A stretch of 64,000 nucleotides of DNA from Bacteroidaceae bacterium. GTDB taxonomy: Bacteria; Bacteroidota; Bacteroidia; Bacteroidales; Bacteroidaceae. Under the pieces are notes generated by a model. That model did not search any database. It was given only the letters and a program-made list of their open reading frames with translations, and was not told the origin of the DNA. The stretch is from the NCBI GenBank assembly GCA_024398785.1, contig JAKSIO010000001.1:124001-188000 (forward strand), written 5' to 3'. The translations under genes were made by a program, and so were the position numbers. Positions 42,987 to 52,985 of the stretch are shown here, piece by piece; position 1 is the first letter of the stretch; the number at the start of each line of letters is the position of its first letter.

Positions 42987-43769
42987 ATGAAGAATAGTGT
43001 TAAACCGAAAAAGAATCTTGGACAGCATTTCCTGACGGATATGCAGATTGCTTTTGATATTGCGGCCACGGTTGATGCCTGTCGCAGTATTCCTGTTCTT
43101 GAAGTTGGACCAGGAACAGGTGTTTTGACGCAATTCCTGTTGCAAAAGGAAAGACCTCTGCAGGTTGTTGAACTTGATCAGGAGTCGGTACTCTATCTCA
43201 AGGCGAATTTTCCGGATTTGCATGGAAAAATAATTGAGGGGGATTTTTTGAAACTTGATTTGGCACAGGTCTTTAACGGGAGCCCGTTTGTTCTTACAGG
43301 AAATTATCCCTACAACATATCCAGCCAGATATTTTTTAAGATGCTGGATAACAAAGATCTGATTCCGTGTTGTACAGGTATGGTTCAACGCGAGGTGGCA
43401 AGAAGAATTACTGCCAGGCCTGGCAATAAGGATTATGGCATTCTGACAGTGTTCATACAACTGTGGTACGATACCGAATATCTTTTTACTGTCAACGAGA
43501 ACGTGTTTAATCCGCCTCCAAAGGTAAAAAGCGCAGTCATCAGACTCTCCAGAAACCAACGCAACAGTCTGGACTGCAATTATGATTTGTTCAAGAAAAT
43601 TGTAAAAGGTACATTCGCGCAACGCAGAAAGATGTTGCGCAATTCCATAAAATCCATATTTGGTACTGATTTCGAACTTCCGCCGGCGGCAACCTGGCTC
43701 GAGAAAAGACCCGAGCAATTGTCTATTCAGGACTTTATAGACCTGACAATAGAGCTGGAGAGAAAGTAA
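42987..43769 (+). CDS. rsmA: 16S rRNA dimethyladenosine transferase
   Basis: 260 residues (KsgA). Dimethylates two adjacent adenosines near the 3' end of 16S rRNA. PKKNLGQHFLTDMQ, SAM motif LEVGPGTGVLTQFL, and the catalytic NYPYNIS (variant of N-x-P-Y) are visible, with FNPPPKVKSAVIRL in the C-terminal domain. 15 nt after the DUF5683 gene. Confidence 0.96.
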   Translation: MKNSVKPKKNLGQHFLTDMQIAFDIAATVDACRSIPVLEVGPGTGVLTQFLLQKERPLQVVELDQESVLYLKANFPDLHGKIIEGDFLKLDLAQVFNGSPFVLTGNYPYNISSQIFFKMLDNKDLIPCCTGMVQREVARRITARPGNKDYGILTVFIQLWYDTEYLFTVNENVFNPPPKVKSAVIRLSRNQRNSLDCNYDLFKKIVKGTFAQRRKMLRNSIKSIFGTDFELPPAATWLEKRPEQLSIQDFIDLTIELERK

Positions 43770-43800
43770 TCATTAGTATTAATCTCATAATCAGGTTAAA

Positions 43801-45144
43801 ATGGAAAAGGAACTGATTGGGAAATTCGAATTACTGATTGAGAATCAGGATACAGAGCAACTGAAACAGGAACTTGCGAGTCTTCACCCGGCAGATATTG
43901 CTGAATTGTGCAATACCCTTGAAGTGGAGCAGGCAAGACTTGTCTATCGTCAGCTGGACAATGAAATTGCGGCTGATGTTCTTATTGAGATGGACGAGGA
44001 TGCCCGTAAGGAGTTTCTTGACCTGCTTCCATCTGAAACGATTGCAAAAGAGTTCATTGACTATATGGATACCGACGATGCCGTTGATATCATACAGGAA
44101 ATGGACGAAGATAAGCAGGAAGAGGTCCTGTCTCATATTGAGGATATAGAACAGGCCAGCGATATTGTTGACCTGATGCAATATGATGAAAACACCGCCG
44201 GCGGTCTTATGGGTACCGAGATGGTGGTTGTGAACGAAAACATGAGTATGCCGGAATGTTTGCAGGAGATGCGCAAACAGGCCGAGGATATGGATGAAAT
44301 ATATAATGTCTATGTTGTTGATGACGACGGACGCCTGCGTGGCCTTTTCCCGCTCAAGAAAATGATTACCAACCCTTCCGTATCGAAGGTTAAATATGTA
44401 ATGACGGAGAACAAGATAGTAGCTCATGTTGATACTCCGATATCGGAGGTTGTACAGATGATTGAAAAGTATGACCTGGTAGCTGTTCCTGTAATTGACA
44501 GTATAGGACGTCTGCAGGGCCGGATTACTGTTGACGATGTCATTGACGAGCTGCGTGAACAGCAGGAACATGATTATCAGATGGCATCGGGTATTACTTC
44601 TGACGTTGAAACAAACGATACGGTATTGCGTCAGACACGTGCACGTATTCCATGGCTTCTTATTGGTATGCTTGGCGGTATCGGTAACTCTCTGCTGTTG
44701 GGTAATTTTGAACAGACATTCGCATCGCATCCGGAACTGTTGCTGTTCATTCCATTGATTGGAGGAACAGGCGGTAATGTGGGAACGCAATCTTCCGCTC
44801 TGGTTGTTCAGGGACTGGCTAACAAGTCTCTTTCTACCGATAATATCTGGAAAAAAATCTGGAAGGAATTCTGTGTCTCACTTATCAATGCAACCATAAT
44901 ATCAGTACTTGTTTTGGGATATAATTATTTCAAATTCGGTGCGGTTGCAGAGGTAACATGGGCGGTGCCTGTGAGTTTGTTTGCTACAATAATTATTTCT
45001 ACTATCTGGGGAACATTTATCCCTCTGATATTTGAAAGAATACATATTGATCCTGCCATTGCTACAGGACCTTTTATACAGATTACCAATGACCTTATGG
45101 GTATGATAATCTATATTGCCATTATTTCAGGTTTTTGTGTTTAG
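43801..45144 (+). CDS. mgtE: MgtE-type magnesium transporter
   Basis: 447 residues. N-terminal superhelical domain with LHPADIAELCN and acidic Mg-sensing surfaces, two CBS domains (about 135-255: TPISEVVQMIEKYDLVAVPV and the preceding copy) and a five-helix pore with GGTGGNVGTQSSALVVQGLA. Cytoplasmic Mg2+ closes the channel. Plain ATG at 43801, likely cotranscribed with rsmA. Confidence 0.95.
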   Translation: MEKELIGKFELLIENQDTEQLKQELASLHPADIAELCNTLEVEQARLVYRQLDNEIAADVLIEMDEDARKEFLDLLPSETIAKEFIDYMDTDDAVDIIQEMDEDKQEEVLSHIEDIEQASDIVDLMQYDENTAGGLMGTEMVVVNENMSMPECLQEMRKQAEDMDEIYNVYVVDDDGRLRGLFPLKKMITNPSVSKVKYVMTENKIVAHVDTPISEVVQMIEKYDLVAVPVIDSIGRLQGRITVDDVIDELREQQEHDYQMASGITSDVETNDTVLRQTRARIPWLLIGMLGGIGNSLLLGNFEQTFASHPELLLFIPLIGGTGGNVGTQSSALVVQGLANKSLSTDNIWKKIWKEFCVSLINATIISVLVLGYNYFKFGAVAEVTWAVPVSLFATIIISTIWGTFIPLIFERIHIDPAIATGPFIQITNDLMGMIIYIAIISGFCV

Positions 45145-45151
45145 TTGATTT

Positions 45152-46258
45152 GTGATGGAACATCCGGAAAACAGTGAAGAATATAAAGGATTGACAGTCA
45201 ACGCAGGGGTGGAACAGCTTTCTTCTGTTAATCCCTATCTGACGGCAAACCGTTTTGCCCGCCGTGCGTTGCTGAGTGTGCAGGAGTATGTGGATGGTAT
45301 TCTGAAAGGTGACAGAACTATTTTGAGCAAGGCTGTTACCCTGGTTGAGAGTACCAGACCTGAACATCAGGCTTTAGCGGCTCAGGTAATAGAAAAGTGT
45401 CTTCCATATGCCGGAAATTCAGTCAGAATAGGAATCAGTGGTGTGCCAGGTGCCGGGAAAAGTACCTCTATTGATGCATTCGGCATACATGTACTTGAAG
45501 GTGGCGGAAAATTAGCGGTTCTGGCAATAGACCCCAGCAGCGAGATTACAAAAGGCAGCATTTTAGGAGATAAAACCCGAATGGAACGTTTGTCAGTGCA
45601 TCCCAATGCCTTTATTCGTCCCAGCCCAACGGCAGGTTCTTTAGGTGGTGTGGCCCGTAAAACCAGAGAAACAATTATTCTGTGCGAAGCTGCCGGCTAT
45701 GATAAGATATTTGTTGAAACTGTAGGTGTTGGTCAAAGTGAGACTGCGGTACACTCTATGGTTGATTTCTTTCTTCTTCTGCAACTTGCCGGAACCGGCG
45801 ATGAGTTGCAGGGTATCAAACGCGGTATTATGGAAATGGCCGATGGCATCGTAATAAATAAGGCCGATGGCGACAACGAGGCCAAGGCTGAGCTTGCTGC
45901 ACGCAGCTTCCGTAATGCATTGCATCTTTTCCCTATGCCTGAAAGCGGATGGACTCCCAAAGTTCTTACATATTCCGGTTTTTATGGTCTTAGAATAAAA
46001 GAGGTGTGGGATATGATCTGGGAGTATTTTGATTTTGTCAGAAAGAACGGTTATTTTGAACACCGTCGTAATGAACAGGCAAAATACTGGATGTACGAAA
46101 CTATCAATGAATCAATAAGGAATAATTTCTATTTCAATGCAAATATTTCTGACATGTTGCCTGAAATGGAAAAAAAGGTTCTGGAAGGAAAACTGACATC
46201 TTTTGCAGCAGCGGGTATTTTGCTTGATACCTACAACGCTATTCTATCTTCAAAATAA
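45152..46258 (+). CDS. meaB: Methylmalonyl-CoA mutase-associated GTPase
   Basis: 368 residues of the MeaB/ArgK G3E GTPase family. Walker A GVPGAGKST, AIDPSSEITKGSILGDKTRM, base-specificity NKADGDNE. Guards adenosylcobalamin loading of methylmalonyl-CoA mutase, part of the propionate pathway of Bacteroidales. The mutase genes are not in this window. It gives a use for the corrinoids imported by the 20.9-kb operon. The 3' end overlaps ispH by 20 nt (convergent). Confidence 0.95.
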   Translation: MMEHPENSEEYKGLTVNAGVEQLSSVNPYLTANRFARRALLSVQEYVDGILKGDRTILSKAVTLVESTRPEHQALAAQVIEKCLPYAGNSVRIGISGVPGAGKSTSIDAFGIHVLEGGGKLAVLAIDPSSEITKGSILGDKTRMERLSVHPNAFIRPSPTAGSLGGVARKTRETIILCEAAGYDKIFVETVGVGQSETAVHSMVDFFLLLQLAGTGDELQGIKRGIMEMADGIVINKADGDNEAKAELAARSFRNALHLFPMPESGWTPKVLTYSGFYGLRIKEVWDMIWEYFDFVRKNGYFEHRRNEQAKYWMYETINESIRNNFYFNANISDMLPEMEKKVLEGKLTSFAAAGILLDTYNAILSSK

Positions 46259-47120
46259 GGTTGATGCGCTCCTTGCATTTTTCCATCAGCCATTTGGGGG
46301 TTGATGTTGCACCGCATATGCCTATGCTGTTTATGTTGTTCAACCATTCGGGATTGATGTCTTCAGGACCTTCCACAAGGTGAGAATTCCTGTTGGCCTG
46401 CAGACATTCGTTGAAAAGAACCTTTCCGTTTGAACTTTTGCTGCCGCAAACAAAGAGAATAAGGTCGTGTTTTATGGAGAATGCGCGCAGATTCTCTTTT
46501 CTGTGGCTGACCTGTCCGCAGATGGTGTTATAGTATTTGAATTCAACGTCCGGATTCTTTTGCTGTTCAATCAGTCTTATAATCTCGTTGTAGTCATCAA
46601 CGGATTTGGTTGTCTGTGAATAGAGAAATATGGATTTGTTGAAATCTATTTTATTCAGGTCTTCAGGACCTTCAATTACTATAGCTGTTCCTTTGGTCTG
46701 TCCTTCAAGTCCAAGAACTTCGGCATGTCCCTTCTGACCGTAGATTACAATCTGTTGAGTGTCATGGTTCAGTTGTTTGTACTGGTTCAGAATTTTCTGC
46801 TGGAGTTTGAGAACAACAGGGCAGGTGGCATCAATCAGTTCAATATTGTTCAGTCTTGCTGTGGAATAAGTGGTTGGCGGCTCTCCATGTGCCCGTAACA
46901 GAACTTTTGTGTTTGATAATTTTGAGAAACTGTCATGGTCAATGCTGGTAAGTCCCATTTTTGCCAATCGGTTGCACTCAATACCGTTATGCACAATGTC
47001 ACCCAGGCAATAGAGAGTAGTCTCTTTTGCCAATTGTTCTTCAGCTTTTTTGATTGCTGTGGTCACACCAAAGCAGAAGCCTGAGTCATTGTCAATTTCG
47101 ATAATAATGTCTTTATTCAC
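46239..47120 (-). CDS. ispH: 4-hydroxy-3-methylbut-2-enyl diphosphate reductase
   Basis: 293 residues, terminal step of the MEP isoprenoid pathway. The three cluster cysteines appear in GFCFGV (near residue 17), DATCPVV and TICGQVSHR, with HNGIEC, RAHGEPP and SKSSNG as substrate-binding segments. GTG start at 47120, overlapping the cmk TAG by one base (TAGTG), so coupled to cmk. No ribosomal S1 fusion. Confidence 0.95.
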   Translation of the reverse strand: MNKDIIIEIDNDSGFCFGVTTAIKKAEEQLAKETTLYCLGDIVHNGIECNRLAKMGLTSIDHDSFSKLSNTKVLLRAHGEPPTTYSTARLNNIELIDATCPVVLKLQQKILNQYKQLNHDTQQIVIYGQKGHAEVLGLEGQTKGTAIVIEGPEDLNKIDFNKSIFLYSQTTKSVDDYNEIIRLIEQQKNPDVEFKYYNTICGQVSHRKENLRAFSIKHDLILFVCGSKSSNGKVLFNECLQANRNSHLVEGPEDINPEWLNNINSIGICGATSTPKWLMEKCKERINLILKIE

Positions 47121-47803
47121 TATCTGCCTGCAATTTCAAGGTAATGATTGTATAACCATTCGTTCTGTTCCTGGCGTGTCATTTGGCTATTGTCAAGAAC
47201 TATGGCATCGTCTGCTTTCCGCAGAGGTGAAACGCTGCGTGTTGAATCAATATGGTCACGTTCTCTTACATTGGCCAGAATATCATTGTAATCCACCTTC
47301 AATCCTTTTTCAGTAAGTTCAATGAAACGGCGCTCGGCACGGATTTCTGCGCTGGCTGTTACAAAAACTTTCATTTCGGCATTCGGAAATACAGTTGTAC
47401 CTATATCTCTTCCGTCCATTACGATACGCTTCATTTCTCCCATACGGCGCTGTCTTTCTACCATTGCTGTGCGGACAAAAGGAATCGCTGCAACAGGGCT
47501 GACCATGGAAGAAACCTCCATGCTGCGTATCTGTTCTTCAATGTCCTCCCCATCCAGATAGGTTTTCTGACTGCCTGAAATATGACGGAAAGTAATGTCT
47601 GCATCAGGCAGGGCTTTTTCAAGTGCCGGGATATCTATGTCACCTCCTTGTATCAGGTTGTTTTTCATACAGAAATATGTAACGGCGCGGTACATGGCAC
47701 CGGTATCAACATATGTGTATCCGATTCTTGATGCAAGAACCTTGGCCATAGTGCTTTTCCCGCACGATGAATGACCGTCAATGGCTATAATTATATCTTT
47801 CAT
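47120..47803 (-). CDS. cmk: Cytidylate kinase
   Basis: 227 residues from the ATG at 47803. Phosphorylates CMP and dCMP. P-loop [41 protein letters not shown]. An ATG at 47809 would add only two residues. Between porQ and ispH in a minus-strand group. Confidence 0.95.
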   Translation of the reverse strand: MKDIIIAIDGHSSCGKSTMAKVLASRIGYTYVDTGAMYRAVTYFCMKNNLIQGGDIDIPALEKALPDADITFRHISGSQKTYLDGEDIEEQIRSMEVSSMVSPVAAIPFVRTAMVERQRRMGEMKRIVMDGRDIGTTVFPNAEMKVFVTASAEIRAERRFIELTEKGLKVDYNDILANVRERDHIDSTRSVSPLRKADDAIVLDNSQMTRQEQNEWLYNHYLEIAGR

Positions 47804-47820
47804 ATGCAATGTTTCAAGTG

Positions 47821-48789
47821 TTACAAGTTGAATGCAAAGTTAATCATAAGACTTGAAGTTGATATCTGATATTGGCAAAAAGATAGGGCAACGGAAAGTC
47901 TGTTCAGTTCCAGACCTGTTCCTATTGATAACCCTCCAAGTCCTTTTGATCCTGCAAGTTCAGCTCTTGTGCGCTGATTGTATCCAAGAGCAATGTAGAA
48001 AGAGTCTGAAAGAGTGATGTCCATACCAAGTACCAGATGTCTTGTAAACAGTTGTCCGAATGACAATGTTTTTCCGTCCGGTGAATAGAACGAGGATCTG
48101 TTCCAATTGTTCAGGTAGGGCATTGTTACAGACAGACTTATTGGAGCGTGTTGCATTTTCCATGTTATTCCGGCTACTAAATTGGCAGGAAGTTTTTCAT
48201 AATTGTCAATAAACGGTTTTATCTGGCCTCCAAGATTCTGTACGGCCAGACTGGCAGAAATACCTTTATCCTTATTCCAGTAGTTGAGACCCAGATCAAC
48301 ACACAGTGCTACTGATGAATATCCGGCAAGACGTGAATAGAGAACCTTTCCGTTAACACCACCACTCAATTCTGTAAAAAACAGATAGTTGTATCCGCCC
48401 GCTATTGTCATGTCCATAGCATGAAAAGTTCCATAGTCCTGATTCAATTCAGACGTACTTTTCATGGTTCCCCAATCAAGATACTGTATCCATGCGCTAT
48501 ATGCACTGCGGTCTTTGACAATATCGCTGAAATGCACTGCAGCAGCGTTGGATTTCCCTACATAGTTCATGTAGCATAATGCTACGGATCTTGTAGGTGA
48601 GAATGCCAGAAGAGCCGGATTGGAATGACTGGTCAGAGGATCGGGGTCAGTAATGGAGATATTCTGTCCACCCAATGCGTTTATGTGTGCCGATGACGCA
48701 ATGCGCAGGTAATCAAATACGGTTGAAGCTTTTGAGCTGATGCCGAAAACTCCAATCAAAAACAGTAATAGAACAGAATATCGTTTCAT
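47821..48789 (-). CDS. porQ: PorQ-family outer-membrane protein
   Basis: 322 residues. Signal peptide [21 protein letters not shown]. The mature protein opens with [24 protein letters not shown] and contains the PorQ pattern [14 protein letters not shown] followed by many barrel strands, ending [11 protein letters not shown]. PorQ is a type IX secretion accessory protein in Porphyromonas, but homologues next to cmk may also occur in gut Bacteroidales without a full T9SS (recollection, unchecked). 17 nt before cmk. Confidence 0.85.
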   Translation of the reverse strand: MKRYSVLLLFLIGVFGISSKASTVFDYLRIASSAHINALGGQNISITDPDPLTSHSNPALLAFSPTRSVALCYMNYVGKSNAAAVHFSDIVKDRSAYSAWIQYLDWGTMKSTSELNQDYGTFHAMDMTIAGGYNYLFFTELSGGVNGKVLYSRLAGYSSVALCVDLGLNYWNKDKGISASLAVQNLGGQIKPFIDNYEKLPANLVAGITWKMQHAPISLSVTMPYLNNWNRSSFYSPDGKTLSFGQLFTRHLVLGMDITLSDSFYIALGYNQRTRAELAGSKGLGGLSIGTGLELNRLSVALSFCQYQISTSSLMINFAFNL

Positions 48790-48832
48790 ATTATCAATAA
48801 CGTAACAGGAGCATTATTATTTTGATTTTACG

Positions 48833-48864
48833 TTTGGAAATTCAACAATATGTTTATAGATTTG
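48833..48864 (+). promoter_or_regulatory. Promoter of the DUF349 gene
   Basis: TTTG at 48833-48836, exactly 20 nt, TAGATTTG at 48857-48864. Transcription near 48871, 15 nt before the ATG. Confidence 0.75.
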
Positions 48865-48885
48865 CACTTGCCAAAAAAATAAGTT

Positions 48886-50529
48886 ATGGAGGAAAATGAA
48901 ATTGTTTTGCAGAATGCGGAAGAACAAATTGAAGAACGCATTGTGTTTAATTCGGTTGATCAGGTGCTGAAAAGTCTTCAGCAGATTGTGGATAAAACCG
49001 AACCGGCATCACGTCAGGAATTGGATACTATAAAGCAGTCTTTTTACAAATTATATAAGTCTCAGGAAGAAGGGTCGGCAGATGCAAATCAGGAAGAACA
49101 GTTCAAGTCTCTCATGCAGATAGCAAAAGAGAAACGTGCTGTTGCCCTGAAGGCCGTTGAAGCCTCGCTTCAGGATAATCTGAAAAAGAAACAGGATATA
49201 CTCAGGAAAATGGAGGAACTTGGAGAAAAAATCGAGACTGATCCGTCCGCATATACTGAGTTCAAATCCCTGCAGACAGAATGGAAAGAAACAGGTGATG
49301 TTCCTCAGGCAAACGTAAAGGATTTGTGGCAACGTTTCCAGCAATATGCAGAACGTTTTTATGATATACAGAAACTCAACAATGAGTTCCGTGAGTATGA
49401 TTTTAAGAAGAATCTTGAAATAAAGACGAAAATCTGCGTGCAGGCAGAAGAACTTGCAAATTGTGAGGATATCCTGTCAGCGCAGCGCATGTTGCAGAAA
49501 TTGCATCAGGAATTCCGTGAAACAGGTCCTGTTGCCAAGGAATTGCGTGAGGATATATGGAACCGCTTCAAGGCGGCATCGGCTGTTGTAAACAAGCGTC
49601 ACCAGCAGTTCTTTGATACGCTCAAGCAGGCCGAACAGGAAAACCTTGAAAAGAAGACCGGATTGTGTGAGCGTCTTGAGAAACTGGTTCAGGAAGAGAT
49701 AGCAACGGTCAAGCAGTGGAATTCAAAAACTCAGGAGGTTATTGATATCCAGAAAGAGTGGAAAGAAATAGGCTTTGCTCCCCAAAAGAGTAATCAGAAG
49801 ATATTCGAACGTTTCCGTAAAGCTTGTGATGATTTCTTTGATAAGAAAGGCCAGTTCTTTGCAGGTGTCAAGGATGAAATGACTCTTAATCTGCAGCATA
49901 AAACAGCATTGTGTGAACAGGCTGAAGCATTGAAGGATAGTACAGATTGGAAAGAAACTGCAGAGAAACTTGCAGCACTGCAGAAGGAATGGAAGGAAAT
50001 AGGTGCCGTTCCGCGTAAATACACTGTTTCTATCTGGAATCGTTTTGTTGCTGCGTGTGATGCTTTTTTTGAGCGTCGTGCCAATGAGTCAAACTCAGTT
50101 CATATTCAGGAATCCAACAATCTGAAGATAAAGAAAGATATTCTTGAAAAGTTGAAGGCTTTTAATCCGGAGTCACTTACAGATGCTGATAAAGAGACAA
50201 TTGAAAAACTCATGGTACTGTGGAACGAAACCGGTCATGTTCCTTTCAAAGTTAAGGATAAGGTGATATCCCAGTATAAGGCTGAATGTGAAAGACTGTC
50301 TGTCCGCCGTGGAACGGTTGCTACTGAGCAATCAGACAGCAAGGAAAAACTTATCAAAAAGTATGAGTCCTTGAAGAGTCAGATTCAGACCTATGAAAAT
50401 AATCTTGGCTTTCTCTCTTTTTCCCAATCTGACAAAAAAGGAAACAAACTTGTTGCCGATATTGAAAATAAAATACAGCAACTGAAAAATGATGCTGAGG
50501 TTTTACTGCAACGTATTCGTGAACAATAA
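48886..50529 (+). CDS. DUF349-repeat protein
   Basis: 547 residues, highly charged and helical. Repeated W-K-E-[TI]-G units mark DUF349 copies (TEWKETGDVPQA, QEFRETGPVAKE, KEWKEIGFAPQK, KEWKEIGAVPRK, VLWNETGHVPFK), about five in all, each followed by a W-x-R-F helix. A C-terminal coiled coil follows (YESLKSQIQTYENNLGFL...). DUF349 proteins occur widely in Bacteroidota and actinobacteria; role unknown, cytoplasmic. Own promoter, no operon partner. Confidence 0.9.
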   Translation: MEENEIVLQNAEEQIEERIVFNSVDQVLKSLQQIVDKTEPASRQELDTIKQSFYKLYKSQEEGSADANQEEQFKSLMQIAKEKRAVALKAVEASLQDNLKKKQDILRKMEELGEKIETDPSAYTEFKSLQTEWKETGDVPQANVKDLWQRFQQYAERFYDIQKLNNEFREYDFKKNLEIKTKICVQAEELANCEDILSAQRMLQKLHQEFRETGPVAKELREDIWNRFKAASAVVNKRHQQFFDTLKQAEQENLEKKTGLCERLEKLVQEEIATVKQWNSKTQEVIDIQKEWKEIGFAPQKSNQKIFERFRKACDDFFDKKGQFFAGVKDEMTLNLQHKTALCEQAEALKDSTDWKETAEKLAALQKEWKEIGAVPRKYTVSIWNRFVAACDAFFERRANESNSVHIQESNNLKIKKDILEKLKAFNPESLTDADKETIEKLMVLWNETGHVPFKVKDKVISQYKAECERLSVRRGTVATEQSDSKEKLIKKYESLKSQIQTYENNLGFLSFSQSDKKGNKLVADIENKIQQLKNDAEVLLQRIREQ

Positions 50530-50591
50530 CTTTTTTTGCAATTTTTGTATATTTTTTGCCTTGCAGAAATCATATTTTTAGAAAAATGTGT

Positions 50592-50599
50592 TACTTTTG
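50592..50599 (+). promoter_or_regulatory. -7 box of the tonB promoter
   Basis: TACTTTTG, perfect TAnnTTTG, about 30 nt ahead of the tonB ATG. No -33 at the usual spacing. Confidence 0.55.
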
Positions 50600-50630
50600 C
50601 CGCAAAGCAAGAAGACAAAATATTTAATCA

Positions 50631-51323
50631 ATGGATTTAGAAATAAAAAAATCAGAAAAGGCCAATCTTGACAATGGCAAGTTGACTGCATTGCTGATGG
50701 GTTTTGTTGTTGTGCTCGGACTTATGTTCGTGGCATTGGAATGGACTCAGCGCGAAAAGGAAATTGACCTCAGCGGCATTATTGTTGCAGATTTGGTATT
50801 TGAAGAGGAAAAAATTCCTATCACTCTTCCGGAAAAGAAAACTGTTCCGCCTCCACCACAGTCAACAGCTATTACAGAAATTATTCAGGTTGTGGACAAT
50901 GATGCAGAAATTGAGGAAACAACTATCGCTTCCACAGAAGACCAGACTGAGTTCATCAATGTTGATGATTATGAGGAAATTGTGGTTGAGGAAGAGATTG
51001 CAGAGGAACCTCCTTTCCAGATAGTTGAGGATATGCCTGAATTCCCTGGTGGTGCAGCAGCATTGATGGAATATCTGAAAAAGAATATCAAGTATCCGCA
51101 GATTTGTCGTGAAAACAATATCCAGGGCCGTGTTCTTATCAAGTTTGTTGTAAACAAGGACGGCTCAATTGTTGATCCTGAAGTTATAAAGAGTGTAAAT
51201 CCGTATCTTGATAAGGAAGCTTTGCGTGTTATTTCCGGTATGCCTGCATGGAAACCTGGAAAACAGCGTGGACAAGCCGTACGTGTGAATTATACTGTTC
51301 CTGTCAGTTTCAAATTGAACTGA
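50631..51323 (+). CDS. tonB: Energy transducer TonB
   Basis: 230 residues. One N-terminal membrane anchor (about 21-40, LLMGFVVVLGLMFVALEW), a short Pro-rich and acidic linker (PPPPQS, then EEIVVEEEIAEEPP) and a TonB C-terminal domain (MPEFPGGAAALMEYL, QGRVLIKFVVNKDGSI, WKPGKQRGQAVRVNYTVPVSF). Transmits proton-motive force to TonB-dependent receptors. No exbB/exbD nearby. Its C-terminal domain resembles that of the M56 fusion at 18932. Confidence 0.93.
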   Translation: MDLEIKKSEKANLDNGKLTALLMGFVVVLGLMFVALEWTQREKEIDLSGIIVADLVFEEEKIPITLPEKKTVPPPPQSTAITEIIQVVDNDAEIEETTIASTEDQTEFINVDDYEEIVVEEEIAEEPPFQIVEDMPEFPGGAAALMEYLKKNIKYPQICRENNIQGRVLIKFVVNKDGSIVDPEVIKSVNPYLDKEALRVISGMPAWKPGKQRGQAVRVNYTVPVSFKLN

Positions 51324-51359
51324 TTCTGTTCAGGGGTTAAAATAGGGTATATACAGATT

Positions 51360-51395
51360 AAAGGAGTGGAGTGACAGTACATTCTGCTCCTTTTT
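51360..51395 (+). terminator. Terminator after tonB
   Basis: AAAGGAG (51360-51366) pairs with CTCCTTT (51387-51393), with further wobble pairs inside, followed by a T-run to 51395. Confidence 0.8.
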
Positions 51396-51416
51396 GATTA
51401 CTATCAGTAGTACTAT

Positions 51417-52385
51417 ATGAATACAAATGTCAGCGACCAGTTTGAGACGTATTTCAGAAATCTGAACTATTCCAGAGAGCCTCAGACGTTGTATGCACCT
51501 GTTGAGTATACGCTCTGCGGTGGCGGCAAGCGTTTGCGCCCGCAGTTGCTCATTCTGTCATATCTGCTTTATAAGGATAATCCTCAGGATGTATTTGCAG
51601 CAGCTGCCGGAATGGAAATTTTCCACAACTTCACGCTATTGCATGATGATGTTATGGATAAGGCTCAAATGAGGCGCTCCAGACCAACCGTTCATGTTAA
51701 GTGGAACGACAATACGGCTATCTTATCCGGTGATGCCATGCTTGTATTGGCATACAGATATCTGGCACAGGTTCCTGATTTCTGTCATGGACAGGTTCAG
51801 GAACTGATCAATGAAACCTTTATGGAGGTGATGGAAGGTCAGCAGTATGACATGGATTTTGAAACAATGTCTGTGGTCAGTGTTGAGCAGTATATGGAAA
51901 TGATAAGACTCAAGACTTCTGTATTGCTGGCTGCATGTATGAAACTGGGTGCAATTCTGGCCGGAGCACCACAGAAAGATTGCGAAATACTGTACAATAT
52001 AGGTATAAATGCAGGGCTTGCTTTTCAGTTGCAGGATGATTTGCTGGATGTGTACGGTGATCCATTAACTTTCGGAAAAAATGTGGGTGGTGATATAAGT
52101 TGCAACAAAAAAACTTTTATGTACATTAATGCCCGACTGAATGCTTCTTCTCAGATGCTTGCTGAACTTGACAGATGGGAAAAATATAGCGGTAATGACA
52201 TGAAATGCAAGATTGATGCTGTTACCGATATTTACAATAAACTTGGTATAAAAGATATATGCACCAGGAAAATCGATAATCTGTTCCAGACGGCAATTGA
52301 TTTGTTTTCCGATTTATCCGTTACTTCTGACAGATGTAAGGTGCTGCGCGGATTGATTGAATCAATGATTAACAGAAACAGGTAA
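51417..52385 (+). CDS. Polyprenyl diphosphate synthase
   Basis: 322 residues. Trans-isoprenyl chain elongation. First Asp-rich motif LLHDDVMDKAQMRR (DDxxD), second FQLQDDLLDVYGD. Early GGGKRLRPQL is the usual substrate-binding segment. Product length (farnesyl versus octaprenyl) cannot be read from the motifs alone; a long-chain quinone precursor is likely. ATG 22 nt after the tonB terminator. Confidence 0.92.
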   Translation: MNTNVSDQFETYFRNLNYSREPQTLYAPVEYTLCGGGKRLRPQLLILSYLLYKDNPQDVFAAAAGMEIFHNFTLLHDDVMDKAQMRRSRPTVHVKWNDNTAILSGDAMLVLAYRYLAQVPDFCHGQVQELINETFMEVMEGQQYDMDFETMSVVSVEQYMEMIRLKTSVLLAACMKLGAILAGAPQKDCEILYNIGINAGLAFQLQDDLLDVYGDPLTFGKNVGGDISCNKKTFMYINARLNASSQMLAELDRWEKYSGNDMKCKIDAVTDIYNKLGIKDICTRKIDNLFQTAIDLFSDLSVTSDRCKVLRGLIESMINRNR

Positions 52386-52390
52386 GGCTG

Positions 52391-52972
52391 ATGAAAACCA
52401 TAAGTTCTAAGAAAGTCACATATATGCCCAGGTGGTTACAGGCCTTGAGCAAGGTGCTTGACAAAATGGATAAGAGCAATTTGTATTATCCAAGGGCTTT
52501 GGGCTTGTTTCAGCGTGCAAAAGAACTGATAGAAATCTCCCAACGGGATTCAGCTCAGTTTGATGAACTTCTGAAATCGTCTTTGTATCAGAATTATTTT
52601 GAGAAAGCAAGAATGTATCTGAAACATTTTGTGGTTGCTTTGTCAATGATGGTGGAGCGGGGTGAAATTTCAATTGCAGACTGTTCTGTATATAAGTTTC
52701 CTGAAGGTCGCATAGCTTTACCTGATATTGAAAGTGATTATGATCTTGATAAATGGTGCCGGCGTATAATTGAAGGAGAGGAGATTCGTGTCAGGACAAA
52801 TCAGAATGAACGTGTATACAACCCTTCTTCCATTCAGTTAAAGGCAGTGTATGATAATTTTTCTACATATTACCAGCTGATGCAAACTGAACGTGAACGT
52901 TGTAAAAACAGCCAGTTGGCTCTTGCGGATATCTGTGTTGAAGTGAATAACTTTTTAGCAAAATTGAATTGA
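52391..52972 (+). CDS. Conserved-looking protein of unknown function
   Basis: 193 residues. Not recognised. Predominantly helical, with a basic N-terminus (MKTISSKKVTYMPRWLQALS), a mixed middle (FPEGRIALPDIESDYDLDKW) and a long C-terminal helix (YYQLMQTERERCKNSQLALA). No signal peptide or membrane span. Lies 5 nt after the prenyl synthase and 13 nt before the histidine kinase, so it is probably transcribed with them. Confidence 0.75.
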   Translation: MKTISSKKVTYMPRWLQALSKVLDKMDKSNLYYPRALGLFQRAKELIEISQRDSAQFDELLKSSLYQNYFEKARMYLKHFVVALSMMVERGEISIADCSVYKFPEGRIALPDIESDYDLDKWCRRIIEGEEIRVRTNQNERVYNPSSIQLKAVYDNFSTYYQLMQTERERCKNSQLALADICVEVNNFLAKLN

Positions 52973-52985
52973 CCGGTTTGTTATT

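Noticed and set aside
43831..44790. A 319-codon minus-strand open frame inside mgtE
   Set aside because: Antisense to the conserved N-domain, CBS and pore sequence; Cys/His/Asn-rich translation is typical of a shadow frame.
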